A DNA stretch of 64,000 nt from Thermoleophilales bacterium (GTDB lineage: Bacteria > Actinomycetota > Thermoleophilia > Solirubrobacterales > 70-9), in contig JACJWZ010000001.1 in NCBI GenBank assembly GCA_020636895.1, forward strand, positions 1,534,373 through 1,598,372, in the 5' to 3' direction. Both the position numbers and the translations under genes were made by a program. Shown here piece by piece: positions 9,338-17,802 of this stretch. Under the pieces are notes generated by a model, which was not told where the DNA came from, made no database searches, and worked only from the letters and a program-made list of their open reading frames with translations. Every line of letters starts with the position of its first letter. The stretch's first letter is position 1.

Positions 9338-10210
9338 TCAGCGCTTGCTGAACTGCGGGCGCTTGCGCGCCTTCTTGAGCCCGGCCTTCTTGCGCTCCTT
9401 GCGACGGTCGTCGCGCGTGAGCATGCCGCGACGCTTCAGCTCGGGGCGAAGCTCGGGCTCGAGCGCGGTCAGCGCGCGGGCGACGCCGTGGCGCACCGCC
9501 CCCGCCTGGCCGCTGACCCCTCCGCCGTGCACGCGGACGCGGACGTCGACGTTGCCGTCGTAGCCGCTGGCGACGAGCGGCTGGCGCGCCAGTGATTGGT
9601 GCTGGGTGCTCGGGAAGTACTCCTCGAGCGAGCGGTCGTTGATCTGGAAGGAACCGTCGCCGGAGCGGACGATCACTCGAGCGACGGCGCTCTTGCGCTT
9701 GCCGGTCGCCTGGATCTGCGCATCGGCGGGGACGTTGATCGTGCGCGGCGCGACGGCCTCGTCGTCCTCGTCCGCGGCGGCTCGGGCCTCGCGGGCGGCG
9801 CGTTCCTCCTCCTCGGCCTCGAGGGCGGCGCGCTCCTCGGCGGTGAGCTCGCGCTCCTCGCCGATCGCGATCGGCTCAAGATCGGCCCCGGGAACGACGT
9901 CCTTGGGCTTCTCCGCGGCCGGCTTGGCGGCGGGGCGCTCCGGCGCGGCCTGCTCCTGGGCGGCCTCTTCGTTCTCGGTGGCGGCGTCCTCGGCGAGCGC
10001 GACCTCCTCGTCAGGGGCCTCCTCGGCGGCGGGAGCCTCCTCGGCGGGGGCCGGAGCCTCCTCGGCGGGGGCGTCAGCCTCCTCGGCGGGGGCGTCATCG
10101 CTCGCGGCTGATACCTCCTCGGCCTCAGCGGCGGGAGCCTCCTCGGCCTGGGTCTCGTCGGCGGCGGGGGTCTCCTCGCCCTCGATCGGCTGCTCGTCGT
10201 CGGGCGTCAC
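9338..10210 (-). CDS. rpsI: Ribosomal protein uS9 with a long acidic N-terminal extension
   Basis: Small-subunit protein whose C-terminal tail reaches the P-site tRNA. Residues about 165-290 form a complete S9 domain: ATGKRKSAVARV at its start, GGGVSGQAGAVRHGVARAL in the middle and the conserved basic end KKARKRPQFSKR. Normal S9 is about 130 aa. This protein is 290 aa because of about 160 extra N-terminal residues, almost entirely Ala, Glu, Pro and Asp, with repeated AEEAPA-type units. The GTG start at 10210 directly abuts the rplM stop, and the extension stays in frame, so the length is not a start-choice artefact unless an internal start is used. Confidence 0.95.
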   Translation of the reverse strand: MTPDDEQPIEGEETPAADETQAEEAPAAEAEEVSAASDDAPAEEADAPAEEAPAPAEEAPAAEEAPDEEVALAEDAATENEEAAQEQAAPERPAAKPAAEKPKDVVPGADLEPIAIGEERELTAEERAALEAEEEERAAREARAAADEDDEAVAPRTINVPADAQIQATGKRKSAVARVIVRSGDGSFQINDRSLEEYFPSTQHQSLARQPLVASGYDGNVDVRVRVHGGGVSGQAGAVRHGVARALTALEPELRPELKRRGMLTRDDRRKERKKAGLKKARKRPQFSKR

Positions 10211-10642
10211 TTACTCGACCTCCAAAGGCTTGGGCTGCTGTGCGGCGTGGGGGTGCTCGGAGCCCGTGTAGATCTTCAGCTTCAGGAGCTGCTTGCGGGC
10301 GAGCTTGTTGCGCGGAAGCATGCCCTTGACGGCGAGCCGGATCACGTCCTCGGGCTTGCGGTCGAGCATCTCCTGCAGTGAGCGGGACTTGATCCCGCCG
10401 GGGTAACCGCTGTGGCGGTAGTAGCGCTTGCTCTGAAGCTTGTCGCCGGTGACGACGATCTTCTCGGCGTTGATGACGACGACGAAGTCGCCGACGTCGC
10501 AGTGCGGCGTGTACTCCGGCTTGCGCTTGCCACGGAGGGCGTCGGCGATCTGCGTCGCGAGGCGCCCCAGGGTCTTGCCCTCGGCATCGACGACGTACCA
10601 GTCGCGCTGGCGATTCTCCGGTGTGGCTACGTAGGTCTTCAT
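10211..10642 (-). CDS. rplM: Ribosomal protein uL13
   Basis: Large-subunit assembly protein, 143 aa from ATG 10642 (MKTYVATPENRQRDWYVVDA). An in-frame GTG at 10660 would add six residues; I prefer the ATG because L13 proteins normally start MKTY. Family features seen: GDFVVVINAEKIVVTGDK, the YRHSGYPGGIKS loop, and AVKGMLPRNKLARK. It directly precedes rpsI with no gap, the universal rplM-rpsI pair. Confidence 0.97.
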   Translation of the reverse strand: MKTYVATPENRQRDWYVVDAEGKTLGRLATQIADALRGKRKPEYTPHCDVGDFVVVINAEKIVVTGDKLQSKRYYRHSGYPGGIKSRSLQEMLDRKPEDVIRLAVKGMLPRNKLARKQLLKLKIYTGSEHPHAAQQPKPLEVE

Positions 10643-10716
10643 CTTGCGCGTGGAATCCACGTCTGGGCCCGGCAGGGCTTCGACGCGGCGGCGGATGATA
10701 GCGACGGGACCGCGGA

Positions 10717-10722
10717 TATACT
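10717..10722 (+). promoter_or_regulatory. Probable -10 box (TATACT) of the riboswitch transcript
   Basis: TATACT stands out in otherwise GC-rich sequence and ends about 10 bases before the predicted 5' end of the riboswitch. I see no convincing -35 element at normal spacing. Confidence 0.5.
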
Positions 10723-10732
10723 GCCGCGCGCA

Positions 10733-10890
10733 AGAGACCTGCCCAATCCCGGCCCTCGAGGACCGGGAGCGGGGGAACCGGACGGGACGTCGAAAGATGG
10801 TCCCGAAGGGGCGAATCCGAGCATCAGCCCGGTAGCGCTGCTCTCAAGCGCGAGCCCGTCAGCTAACCCCGTAGGCCCGAGCGAGAGAGG
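10733..10890 (+). ncRNA. Cyclic-di-AMP riboswitch (ydaO/yuaA family)
   Basis: The segment carries the conserved blocks of the ydaO-yuaA aptamer in the right order: GGGAGCGGGGGAACC near 10,766, then GAAGGGGCGAATCC near 10,805, then CCGTCAGCTAACCCCGTAGG near 10,856, then a purine-rich GAGAGAGG close. The spacing and variable hairpins between blocks fit the two-fold aptamer. In actinobacteria this riboswitch commonly sits before cell-wall hydrolase genes and reduces expression when c-di-AMP is high. That fits the M23 peptidase gene starting directly after it. The end points are approximate. Confidence 0.92.
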
Positions 10891-10895
10891 CGTAC

Positions 10896-12038
10896 TTGAA
10901 CGCTGGCAGCAACCGGAGGATGGCGCGGATGGCGACGCTCGTCGCCGCGACCGCCGGAGCTTGCGCAGCGATCGGATCGGGGGCGGCGTTGGCGCAGGTC
11001 GGCGGCGGCGGTCTGGGAACGCCGAGCCCACCGCTCGTCAAGGACGTCACCTGCTCGGTTCGCTGCCTCGACCTGCGGACGGTCACCGAGACCGGAAAGA
11101 TCGAGATCACGGGAACCGGCTTGGGCTCGGTTTCGACGGTCCGCTTCAAGGGCGACGAGGGCAGGCTCGACGTGAAGCCGGCCTCCGCGGCCGACACGGT
11201 CGTCACGGCCACGGTGCCCGAGGGTGCTTCGGACGGCAAGGTCAGCGTGCTCAACATGGCCGGCCAGAAGTCGACCTCGCCGAGCGCGATCGAGGTCGCG
11301 CCGAAGGACTCGATCGAGGCGGTCGACGGCTTCTCCGTCAAGCACGCCGAGGCGACGCCGACGAAGACCTTCTTCGACTCCGCCAAGCGCAGCGAGCTCG
11401 AGTACCTGTTCGCCGCCGACGGCCCGACCGACGTCCGCGTGAACGTCATCAACAAGAAGACGGGTGAGACCGTCGACTCGGTCGTCCAGGAGGATCAGGA
11501 GCCGTTCGCCAACCACTCGTTCAAGTGGAACGGTCTCGACGCCGACAAGAGCGTCGCCCGCAACGGCGACTACAAGTTCCAGGTCTCCCAGCTCAGCGGC
11601 GGCCCCGGCGCCGGCGCCGGCTTCGACTACTACGACCACATCTTCCCGCTGCGCGGCAAGCACTACTACGGCGACGGACTCGGCGCGGGCCGCGGCCATC
11701 AGGGCCAGGACGTCTTCGCCAAGTGCGGGACCAAGATCGTCGCCGCGCGCGGCGGCCGCGTGCAGGTGAACGCCTACCAGTCCGCAGCGGGCTACTACCT
11801 CGTCATCGACGGACAGAAGACGGGTCAGGACTACGTCTACATGCACATGGAGCAGCGCGGTCGCCCTGCAGCCGGCACCCGCGTCCACACCGGCGACGTG
11901 ATCGGCTACGAGAGCGACACGGGCGACGCCCAGGGCTGCCACCTCCACTTCGAGCTCTGGTCCGCCCCCGGTTGGTACGAAGGCGGCCACGTCCTGGATC
12001 CGACCACCCCGCTGAAGAAGTGGGACCGCTACAGCTGA
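10896..12038 (+). CDS. Secreted M23-family peptidase (LytM-like) with an IPT/TIG-like domain
   Basis: Predicted cell-wall endopeptidase. A signal peptide (RR-containing start, then an Ala-rich core) is followed by an IPT/TIG-like domain (about 55-130, with ITGTGLGSVSTVRF), a FlgD-like Ig segment (about 145-235, with FKWNGLDADKSVARNGDY) and an M23 domain (about 250-375). The zinc-site motifs appear as GRGHQGQDVFAKCG, where His and Asp are ligands, and GCHLHFELW. The start is uncertain: TTG 10896 follows AGAGAGG by five bases, whereas ATG 10929 has GGAGG nine bases upstream but loses the positive n-region. It is preceded by a c-di-AMP riboswitch, so expression is probably tied to c-di-AMP. Confidence 0.88.
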   Translation: MNAGSNRRMARMATLVAATAGACAAIGSGAALAQVGGGGLGTPSPPLVKDVTCSVRCLDLRTVTETGKIEITGTGLGSVSTVRFKGDEGRLDVKPASAADTVVTATVPEGASDGKVSVLNMAGQKSTSPSAIEVAPKDSIEAVDGFSVKHAEATPTKTFFDSAKRSELEYLFAADGPTDVRVNVINKKTGETVDSVVQEDQEPFANHSFKWNGLDADKSVARNGDYKFQVSQLSGGPGAGAGFDYYDHIFPLRGKHYYGDGLGAGRGHQGQDVFAKCGTKIVAARGGRVQVNAYQSAAGYYLVIDGQKTGQDYVYMHMEQRGRPAAGTRVHTGDVIGYESDTGDAQGCHLHFELWSAPGWYEGGHVLDPTTPLKKWDRYS

Positions 12039-12138
12039 GCTGAGCGCCAGGCCGGGCAGGTCGGGGAGCCGGTCGGCGGGCTGACCCCTGGTGGGGCCGA
12101 GAGGCGCCAGGCCCCAGCCGGCGCGTGGTCACCCTCGG

Positions 12139-12325
12139 CCGCCGTTTCCGGTCGAACCTCGGCCGAAAACGGAGGCCGAGTCGCGAGACCGGTGGCTTGA
12201 CCCGGCTGGACCGCCGTTTCCGGTCGAACCTCGTCCGAAAACGGAGGCCGAGTCGCGAGACCGGTGGCTTGACCCGACTGGACCGCCGTTCCCGGTCGAA
12301 CCTCGTCCGAAAATGGAAGTCCACC
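12139..12325. repeat. 72-bp tandem repeat, about 2.6 copies
   Basis: Three successive units start at 12139, 12211 and 12283 with an exact 72-base period; the third is cut short after about 43 bases. Copies 1 and 2 are almost identical. Each unit contains an imperfect hairpin, CGTTTCCGG paired with CCGAAAACG, around an 11-base loop. The array fills much of the 448-base gap (12,039-12,486) between the convergent M23 and guaA genes, and I see no gene in that gap. The period is a multiple of three, which creates spurious long ORFs. The repeated hairpins may act as a terminator. Confidence 0.85.
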
Positions 12326-12486
12326 TCCGAACACCGGTCGTCGCGGCTTCGGGCGCGCTGCCCGCCGCGGGCGGCGCCGAAACCCGCACCCCTCGTTGCC
12401 CTCGCCTCAAGGAAGGGGGAGGCGAAGCGGCCTTCGGCCGTGAGCCGACCGCCGGCGCCGAGCCGGCGACCCCAGGGCCGCCTGAG

Positions 12487-14121
12487 CTACTCCCACTCGA
12501 TGGTGGCGGGAGGCTTGCTGGAGATGTCCAAGGCCACCCGGTTCACTCCCGGGACCTCGTTGATGATCCGGTTGCTCGCCCGCTCGAGGAGGTCATAGGG
12601 AAGCCGCGCCCAGTCGGCGGTCATCGCGTCGTCGGAGGTGACCGCGCGGATCACGACCGGGTAGGCGTAGGTGCGACCATCGCCTTGGACGCCGACGGAG
12701 CGAACGACCGGGAGCACGCAGAAGCTCTGCCACAGGTCGCGGTAGAGGCCGGCGGCGCGGACCTCCTCCTGGAGGATCGCGTCGGCGTCGCGGAGGATCG
12801 CCAGGCGCTCCTCGTTGACCTCGCCGCCGACGATCCGGATCGCGAGGCCGGGGCCGGGGAAGGGCTGGCGCCAGACCATCCGGTCGGAGAGCCCGAGCTC
12901 GGTTCCGACGCGGCGGACCTCGTCCTTGAACAGCATCCGCAGGGGCTCGACGAGCTCGAACTCGAGGTCGTCGGGGAGGCCACCGACGTTGTGGTGCGAC
13001 TTGATCGTCGCCGCCCCGGTCCCGCCTCCCGACTCGATCACGTCGGAGTAGAGCGTCCCTTGGACGAGGTAGTCGATCCCGTCGAGCTTCGTCGCCTCCT
13101 CCTCGAAGACGCGGATGAACTCCTCGCCGATGATCTTGCGCTTCGTCTCCGGGTCGTCCTGGCCGGCGAGCCGGGCGAGGAAGCGCTCGCGGGCATCGAC
13201 GTGGATCAGCTTGATGCCGAGGCCCTCGCGGAAGGTCTCGACGACCTGCTCGGCCTCGCCCCTGCGCAGCAGCCCGTGGTCGACGAGGACGCAGGTGAGC
13301 TGGTCACCGACCGCCTTGTGGACGAGCGCCGCCGCGCAGGCGGAGTCAACACCTCCGGAGAGGCCGCAGATGACACCGCCGTCGCCGACCTGCTCACGGA
13401 TCCGATGCACCTGCTCGTCGATCACCGAGGCCGCGGACCACTGCTCGCTGCAGCCGGCGATGTCGCGGAGGAAGCGCTCGAGGATCGCCTGCCCGTGCGG
13501 GGTGTGGACGACCTCGGGGTGGAACTGGATCCCGTAGAGCTTGCGGTCGGGAGCCTCGAGGGCGGCGACCGGCGAGCCCGGGCTCGAGGCGAGGGCGGTG
13601 AATCCGGGCGGCGCCTCGAAGACCGAGTCGCGATGGCTCATCCATGCCTGCTGCTCGGCCGGAAGGCCGCTCATCAGCTCGCCGCCGTCGTCGAGCAGCG
13701 TCAGATCGGTGCGCCCGAACTCCCCGCGCTCGGCGGCCTCGACTCGGCCGCCGAGGCCGCGGACCATCGCCTGCATCCCGTAGCAGATGCCCAGCACCGG
13801 GATCCCGAGCTCGAGCAGCTCGGTGCGAAGCTCCGGCGCGCCCGGCTCGTAGACCGAAGCGGGCCCGCCGCTCAGCACCAGCGCGCGTGGCGCCCGCAGC
13901 TTGATCCGCTCGATGTCGGCGTCGTGTGGGAGCAGCTCCGCGAAGACGCCGCACTCCCGCAGCCGCCGCGCGATCAGCTGCGAGTACTGACCGCCGAAGT
14001 CGAGCACGAGGACCTCCTCGCGCTCGACCGCCACCTCACCGGGATGGCCAGGCTCGTCGGTGACCAGCGGCGCATCGACCGCTTCGCCGGTCAGGACGGG
14101 AGGTGCGGGTCCTTCGGACAT
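12487..14121 (-). CDS. guaA: GMP synthase (glutamine-hydrolysing)
   Basis: Aminates XMP to GMP. The N-terminal glutaminase has VLDFGGQYSQLIARR, the catalytic cysteine in GICYGMQAM (Cys113) and the FHPEVVHT histidine/glutamate pair. The ATP pyrophosphatase domain has the P-loop GLSGGVDSACAAALV, and the C-terminal dimerisation domain ends in DISSKPPATIEWE. At 544 aa it carries an extra 35 or so N-terminal residues before the first conserved strand, possibly a start-site overcall. GuaB3 lies just upstream on the same strand, giving an XMP-to-GMP pair. Confidence 0.97.
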   Translation of the reverse strand: MSEGPAPPVLTGEAVDAPLVTDEPGHPGEVAVEREEVLVLDFGGQYSQLIARRLRECGVFAELLPHDADIERIKLRAPRALVLSGGPASVYEPGAPELRTELLELGIPVLGICYGMQAMVRGLGGRVEAAERGEFGRTDLTLLDDGGELMSGLPAEQQAWMSHRDSVFEAPPGFTALASSPGSPVAALEAPDRKLYGIQFHPEVVHTPHGQAILERFLRDIAGCSEQWSAASVIDEQVHRIREQVGDGGVICGLSGGVDSACAAALVHKAVGDQLTCVLVDHGLLRRGEAEQVVETFREGLGIKLIHVDARERFLARLAGQDDPETKRKIIGEEFIRVFEEEATKLDGIDYLVQGTLYSDVIESGGGTGAATIKSHHNVGGLPDDLEFELVEPLRMLFKDEVRRVGTELGLSDRMVWRQPFPGPGLAIRIVGGEVNEERLAILRDADAILQEEVRAAGLYRDLWQSFCVLPVVRSVGVQGDGRTYAYPVVIRAVTSDDAMTADWARLPYDLLERASNRIINEVPGVNRVALDISSKPPATIEWE

Positions 14122-14140
14122 CAGCGGCGATGGCGAGCCA

Positions 14141-15346
14141 TCAGTCGTCGGAGACCGCGACCCCGTTGGCGACCGCGGAACGGCCGTTCGATCCCATTCC
14201 CACCGACTGGCTGCGCTGTAGCTGCTTGCCCTCGGTCTGCAGGGCCGGCGCGACCATCACCTCGGCCCGGTGGAACGAGGGGATGTCCTCGTAGCCGCAT
14301 GTCGCCATCGATGTCCGCAGCGCGCCCATGAGGTTGAACGTGCCGTCGTTCTCGTTGGCCGGGCCGAGCAGGATCTGCTCGAGCGTGCCGTCCTGGTGCG
14401 TCGTCACCCGGGTACCGCGCGGCAGCGAGGGGTGGAACGTCGCCATGCCCCAGTGGTAGCCGCGCCCCGGGGCCTCCTTGCCGCGGGCGAGCGGGGAGCC
14501 GATCATCACGGCGTCGGCGCCGCAGGCGATCGCCTTGGAGACGTCACCCCCGGTCCGCATGCCGCCGTCGGCGATCACGTTGCAGTACTGCCCGGTCTCG
14601 AGCATGTGCTGGGAGCGCGCAGCCGCGACGTCGGCGATCGCGGTCGCCTGCGGCACGCCGATGCCGAGGACGCCGCGCGTCGTGCACGCCGCGCCCGGGC
14701 CGACTCCGACGAGGACGCCCACGGCGCCGGTCCGCATCAGGTGCAGGCCCGTCGAGTAGGAGGCGCATCCACCGACGATGCAGGGGATCGGCGCCTCTGC
14801 GATGAACTCCTTCAGGTTCAGCGGCTCCTCGCTCGAGGAGACGTGCTCGGCCGAGATCACGGTGCCCTGGACGACGAGGATGTCGAGACCCGCCTCGATG
14901 GCGACCTCGTGGTACTTGCCGACCTTCTGCGGGGTGAGCGAGCCGCAGGCGACCGCGCCCTCAGCCTTGATCTCCTCGATCCGCTGCGCGATCAGCTCCG
15001 CCTTCACGGGCTCGGCGTAGATCTCCTGCATCAGCGCCGTGGACTGCCCCGGAGGGGCCTTCGAGATCCGCTCGAGCTGCTCGTCGGCGTTCTCGTAGCG
15101 GGACCAGATGCCCTCGAGGTTGAGGACGCCGAGGCCGCCGAGCTTGTTGATCGTCACCGCGGTGGCGGGGCTGACGACGCCGTCCATCGCCGAGGCGAGC
15201 AGCGGCAGCTCGAAGCGGTAGGGCCCGAGGTTCCAGGTGATGTCGATGTCGTCGGGGTCGCGCGTACGCCGCGAAGGCACGATTGCGATGTCGTCGAACC
15301 CGTAGGCGCGACGGCCTTTCTTTCCCCTACCGATCTCGACTTCCAA
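14141..15346 (-). CDS. guaB3: GuaB3-family IMP dehydrogenase-like protein
   Basis: A TIM-barrel enzyme of the IMPDH/GMP reductase superfamily, 401 aa, lacking the CBS pair found in canonical GuaB. The actinobacterial/cyanobacterial GuaB3 family begins with a short basic segment and YGFDDIAIVPSRRTRDP, as here. The catalytic loop GVGPGAACTTRGVLGIG carries the cysteine that binds IMP, and VIADGGMRTGGDVSKAIACGADAVMIGSPLA follows as the phosphate and flap region (split in two blocks). I chose TTG 15346 because GAGGGAG lies nine bases upstream and homology begins there; the frame stays open to 15481. Only 19 bases separate it from guaA. Whether it is the main IMPDH or a secondary enzyme cannot be told from this window. 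Confidence 0.85.
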   Translation of the reverse strand: MEVEIGRGKKGRRAYGFDDIAIVPSRRTRDPDDIDITWNLGPYRFELPLLASAMDGVVSPATAVTINKLGGLGVLNLEGIWSRYENADEQLERISKAPPGQSTALMQEIYAEPVKAELIAQRIEEIKAEGAVACGSLTPQKVGKYHEVAIEAGLDILVVQGTVISAEHVSSSEEPLNLKEFIAEAPIPCIVGGCASYSTGLHLMRTGAVGVLVGVGPGAACTTRGVLGIGVPQATAIADVAAARSQHMLETGQYCNVIADGGMRTGGDVSKAIACGADAVMIGSPLARGKEAPGRGYHWGMATFHPSLPRGTRVTTHQDGTLEQILLGPANENDGTFNLMGALRTSMATCGYEDIPSFHRAEVMVAPALQTEGKQLQRSQSVGMGSNGRSAVANGVAVSDD

Positions 15347-15543
15347 CTGGCTGATCTCCCTCGTTCTCGTGGCGGTGCTGCGTGAACGACGATTGTAGGC
15401 AGAGGGATCGGCGGCCCTGGGAGGGCCGTCATCCGGAAACTGCGGGAAAACGCGCCACGGACACCCTCGCGGGGCCGTCATCGCGGCTCGGGAAGCCGCC
15501 CGCCGGGCGATCAGGGGGCGGTTCGAGCGCGGTTCGGATGGGC

Positions 15544-15562
15544 CGGGGCGAAGAACGCCCCG
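15544..15562 (-). terminator. Hairpin just downstream of the pfkB kinase gene
   Basis: Seven-bp arms CGGGGCG and CGCCCCG with a five-base loop lie 13 bases past the kinase stop and upstream of guaB3. There is no U-tract, as is common in high-GC actinobacteria, so terminator activity is a guess. Confidence 0.5.
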
Positions 15563-15574
15563 AGCCGGAAGGCG

Positions 15575-16534
15575 TCAGACGACACCGGCCGGCGCCGGGG
15601 TGCTGCTGACCGCGATCAAGTCGACGAGGCGCCCGACCTCGTTGGCGTCGAGGGTCCCGGCGCCGAGGTGCTGGGTCGACTCGGCGCCGCACGCCACCCC
15701 GTAGGCGAGGCAGCCCTGCGGGGAGAGTCCGGCGCGGCGCGACTTCACGTATCCGGCGAGGAAGGCGTCGCCGGAGCCGATGCTCGCGACCGTCGGGAGC
15801 GGTTCGATGGTCGCCTCGATCCGCGTCCGCGAGTGCGGACCGCCGGCGAGCGCGACGCAACCGCTCTCCGTCGTGATGATCGCCTCCTCCGCACCCATCT
15901 CGACGAGGGTCGCCAGCGCCGAGAAGAGGTCCTCGGGTTCGGTGAACTCGTAGCCGACCGCCTCCTCCGCCTCGGCCACGTTCGGCGCCACCACGGCGGG
16001 CTGCGCGCGCATTCCTGCCCGCATCGGGTCGCCCGCCGTGTCGAGCAGGACCGGCACCCCGACCTCGCGCAGACGTGAGATCAGCTCGGCGTAGGCGTCC
16101 GCCTCGGCGCCCGGCGGCAACGAGCCCGCAATCACGCAGAAGTCGGCGCCGCCGGCGAGGTAGACGAGCCGATCGGTGAAGCGCTCGAGATCCTCCGCCG
16201 TCACCTGCGGCCCGCGCTCGTTGATCTCGGTCTGCTCGCCGGAGGCGGGATCGACGATCGAGAGGTTCGTGCGTGAGTCGCCCGCCACCTCGGTGAAGTC
16301 GTAGAGGACCTGCTCGTCGCCGAGCAGTTCGCGGATCCGCACCCCCGTGGGACCGGCGGCGAGCCCGGCGGCGATGACGGGCTCGCCCAGGCTCTTGAGC
16401 GCGCGTGCGACGTTGACGCCCTTGCCGCCCGCCGTGACGCGGGCGTCGATCGCGCGGTGGCGGTTGCCGAGCGCGATCCGCGGCACCGCGACCGTTCGGT
16501 CGAGCGCGACGTTCAAGGTGACTGTGAGAATCAT
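15575..16534 (-). CDS. PfkB-family sugar kinase, 1-phosphofructokinase type
   Basis: Phosphorylates a sugar phosphate, probably fructose-1-phosphate to fructose-1,6-bisphosphate. The 319-aa protein has the N-terminal LTVTLNVALDRTV, the substrate motif RVTAGGKGVNVARAL, the oxyanion/anion loop ASIGSGDAFLAGYV with the catalytic Asp, and VVAPNVAEAEE. These match the FruK/LacC branch more than ribokinase. No PTS or aldolase gene is visible nearby, so the substrate is not fixed by context. ATG 16534 overlaps the stop of the D,D-carboxypeptidase gene by four bases. Confidence 0.85.
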   Translation of the reverse strand: MILTVTLNVALDRTVAVPRIALGNRHRAIDARVTAGGKGVNVARALKSLGEPVIAAGLAAGPTGVRIRELLGDEQVLYDFTEVAGDSRTNLSIVDPASGEQTEINERGPQVTAEDLERFTDRLVYLAGGADFCVIAGSLPPGAEADAYAELISRLREVGVPVLLDTAGDPMRAGMRAQPAVVAPNVAEAEEAVGYEFTEPEDLFSALATLVEMGAEEAIITTESGCVALAGGPHSRTRIEATIEPLPTVASIGSGDAFLAGYVKSRRAGLSPQGCLAYGVACGAESTQHLGAGTLDANEVGRLVDLIAVSSTPAPAGVV

Positions 16535-17802
16535 CCCTCACCCCCTATCGAGTTTCTGCGGCGATCCCGCTCCTCGAGGCTTCTCATTCTCTCCTCCGCG
16601 CTGCGCCCCTTGTGGCGTCTCTCACCTCTGCGGCGAAGTGCCCACGCAGCGACCAGAAGTATGACGATCAGGCCGAAGACGATCGCGGCGACGGCCCTCG
16701 CGCCTCCCGCCTTGTCGATGATCGAGGGTGCGGCGACGTCCTCGGCGGCGACCAGCGGAACCCGGCCGACCCGCTTGCCGTCGAGCAGCACGGTCGCGTG
16801 CCCGAGCTTCTCCCCCACCTCGATCGGACCCTCGACCTCGGCCGGCGCGTTGACACGCGTGTCGAACTCCTGATCGGCCCTGATTCGGGCGCCGACCGTG
16901 CCGTCGGCGACGAGGCCCAGGGACTCGTCGCGGTAGCGCACGTCGGCTGAGGCGAGCTCTTCGCCATCGGCGAACGGCTCCCGCTCCCGGTAGAGGGAGT
17001 AGCCGTAGTCGAGGAGCTCCTCGGAGGCGGCGTCGCGCTCCGACTCGCTCGGGGCTCCGAGCACGATCGAGAGCAGCGGCACGCCCTTGCGCTTGGCCGA
17101 CGCGACGAGCACGTAGCCGGCGTCGATCGTGTGACCGGTCTTGACCCCGTCGACCGTGGGGTCGGAGAGCAGCAACGTGTTGCGGGTGACGACCCTGCGC
17201 GGCATCGACCCGCTCTTCAACGTCGCCTCGGGCTCGCTGACGATGTGGCGGAAGCGCTTGTCCTCGAGCAGCACGGAGCTGAGCGACGCCAGGTCCTCGG
17301 CCGACGAGTAGTTGCCGACGTCGTCCAACCCGATCGGGTTGGAGTAGGAGGTGTCGTCGAGCCCGAGGTCCTTCGCGGCGTGGTTCATCTCACCGACGAA
17401 GGCGCCCTCCGAACCGGCCACCCCGACGGCGACGGTGAACGCGGCGTCGTTGGCGCTCGGCAGCATCATCGCCGTGATCAGGTCGTGGACCGTGAGCTTC
17501 TCGCCCTTGGTCAGACCCGCCACCGACTCCGCGGGGGCCGGCGAGTAGGCCGGCACCTTGAGCTTCTCCTTCATGCTCAGATCCCGCATCGCCAGGTAGG
17601 CGGTCATCAGCTTCGTCGTGCTCGCGATCGAGCGTTGGCTCGAGGGCTTGTGCGCCGCGAGCCGGTGCCCGTCGCGCAGGTCGATCAGCAGCCAGGCCGC
17701 AGCATCGACCTTCGGTCCCTCCTGCTGCTTCTGCGCCGCCGCCGGGGCAGCCGCGAAAAGGACGGCCAAGGTCGCCACGACGGCGACGAACCGCCGGATC
17801 AG
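16531..17802 (-). CDS. dac: D-alanyl-D-alanine carboxypeptidase (DacC/PBP5-like)
   Basis: Trims the terminal D-Ala from peptidoglycan stem peptides. It has a signal peptide ending in an APAAAQ-type cleavage site, the catalytic tetrad start STTK (Ser61-Lys64), the PSANDAA motif and the VDGVKTGHT motif. A C-terminal domain follows (about 280-365), then one transmembrane helix near 385-410 and a basic cytoplasmic tail. No ATG exists near the 5' end. A CTG at 17802 overlaps the LysM gene stop (CTGA), and a GTG at 17778 is the first normal start but drops the RR n-region. Length is 423 aa from CTG. Confidence 0.9.
   Translation of the reverse strand: MIRRFVAVVATLAVLFAAAPAAAQKQQEGPKVDAAAWLLIDLRDGHRLAAHKPSSQRSIASTTKLMTAYLAMRDLSMKEKLKVPAYSPAPAESVAGLTKGEKLTVHDLITAMMLPSANDAAFTVAVGVAGSEGAFVGEMNHAAKDLGLDDTSYSNPIGLDDVGNYSSAEDLASLSSVLLEDKRFRHIVSEPEATLKSGSMPRRVVTRNTLLLSDPTVDGVKTGHTIDAGYVLVASAKRKGVPLLSIVLGAPSESERDAASEELLDYGYSLYREREPFADGEELASADVRYRDESLGLVADGTVGARIRADQEFDTRVNAPAEVEGPIEVGEKLGHATVLLDGKRVGRVPLVAAEDVAAPSIIDKAGGARAVAAIVFGLIVILLVAAWALRRRGERRHKGRSAEERMRSLEERDRRRNSIGGEG

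Noticed and set aside
12139..12325. CRISPR array
   Set aside because: The repeats are directly adjacent 72-bp units with no unique spacers.
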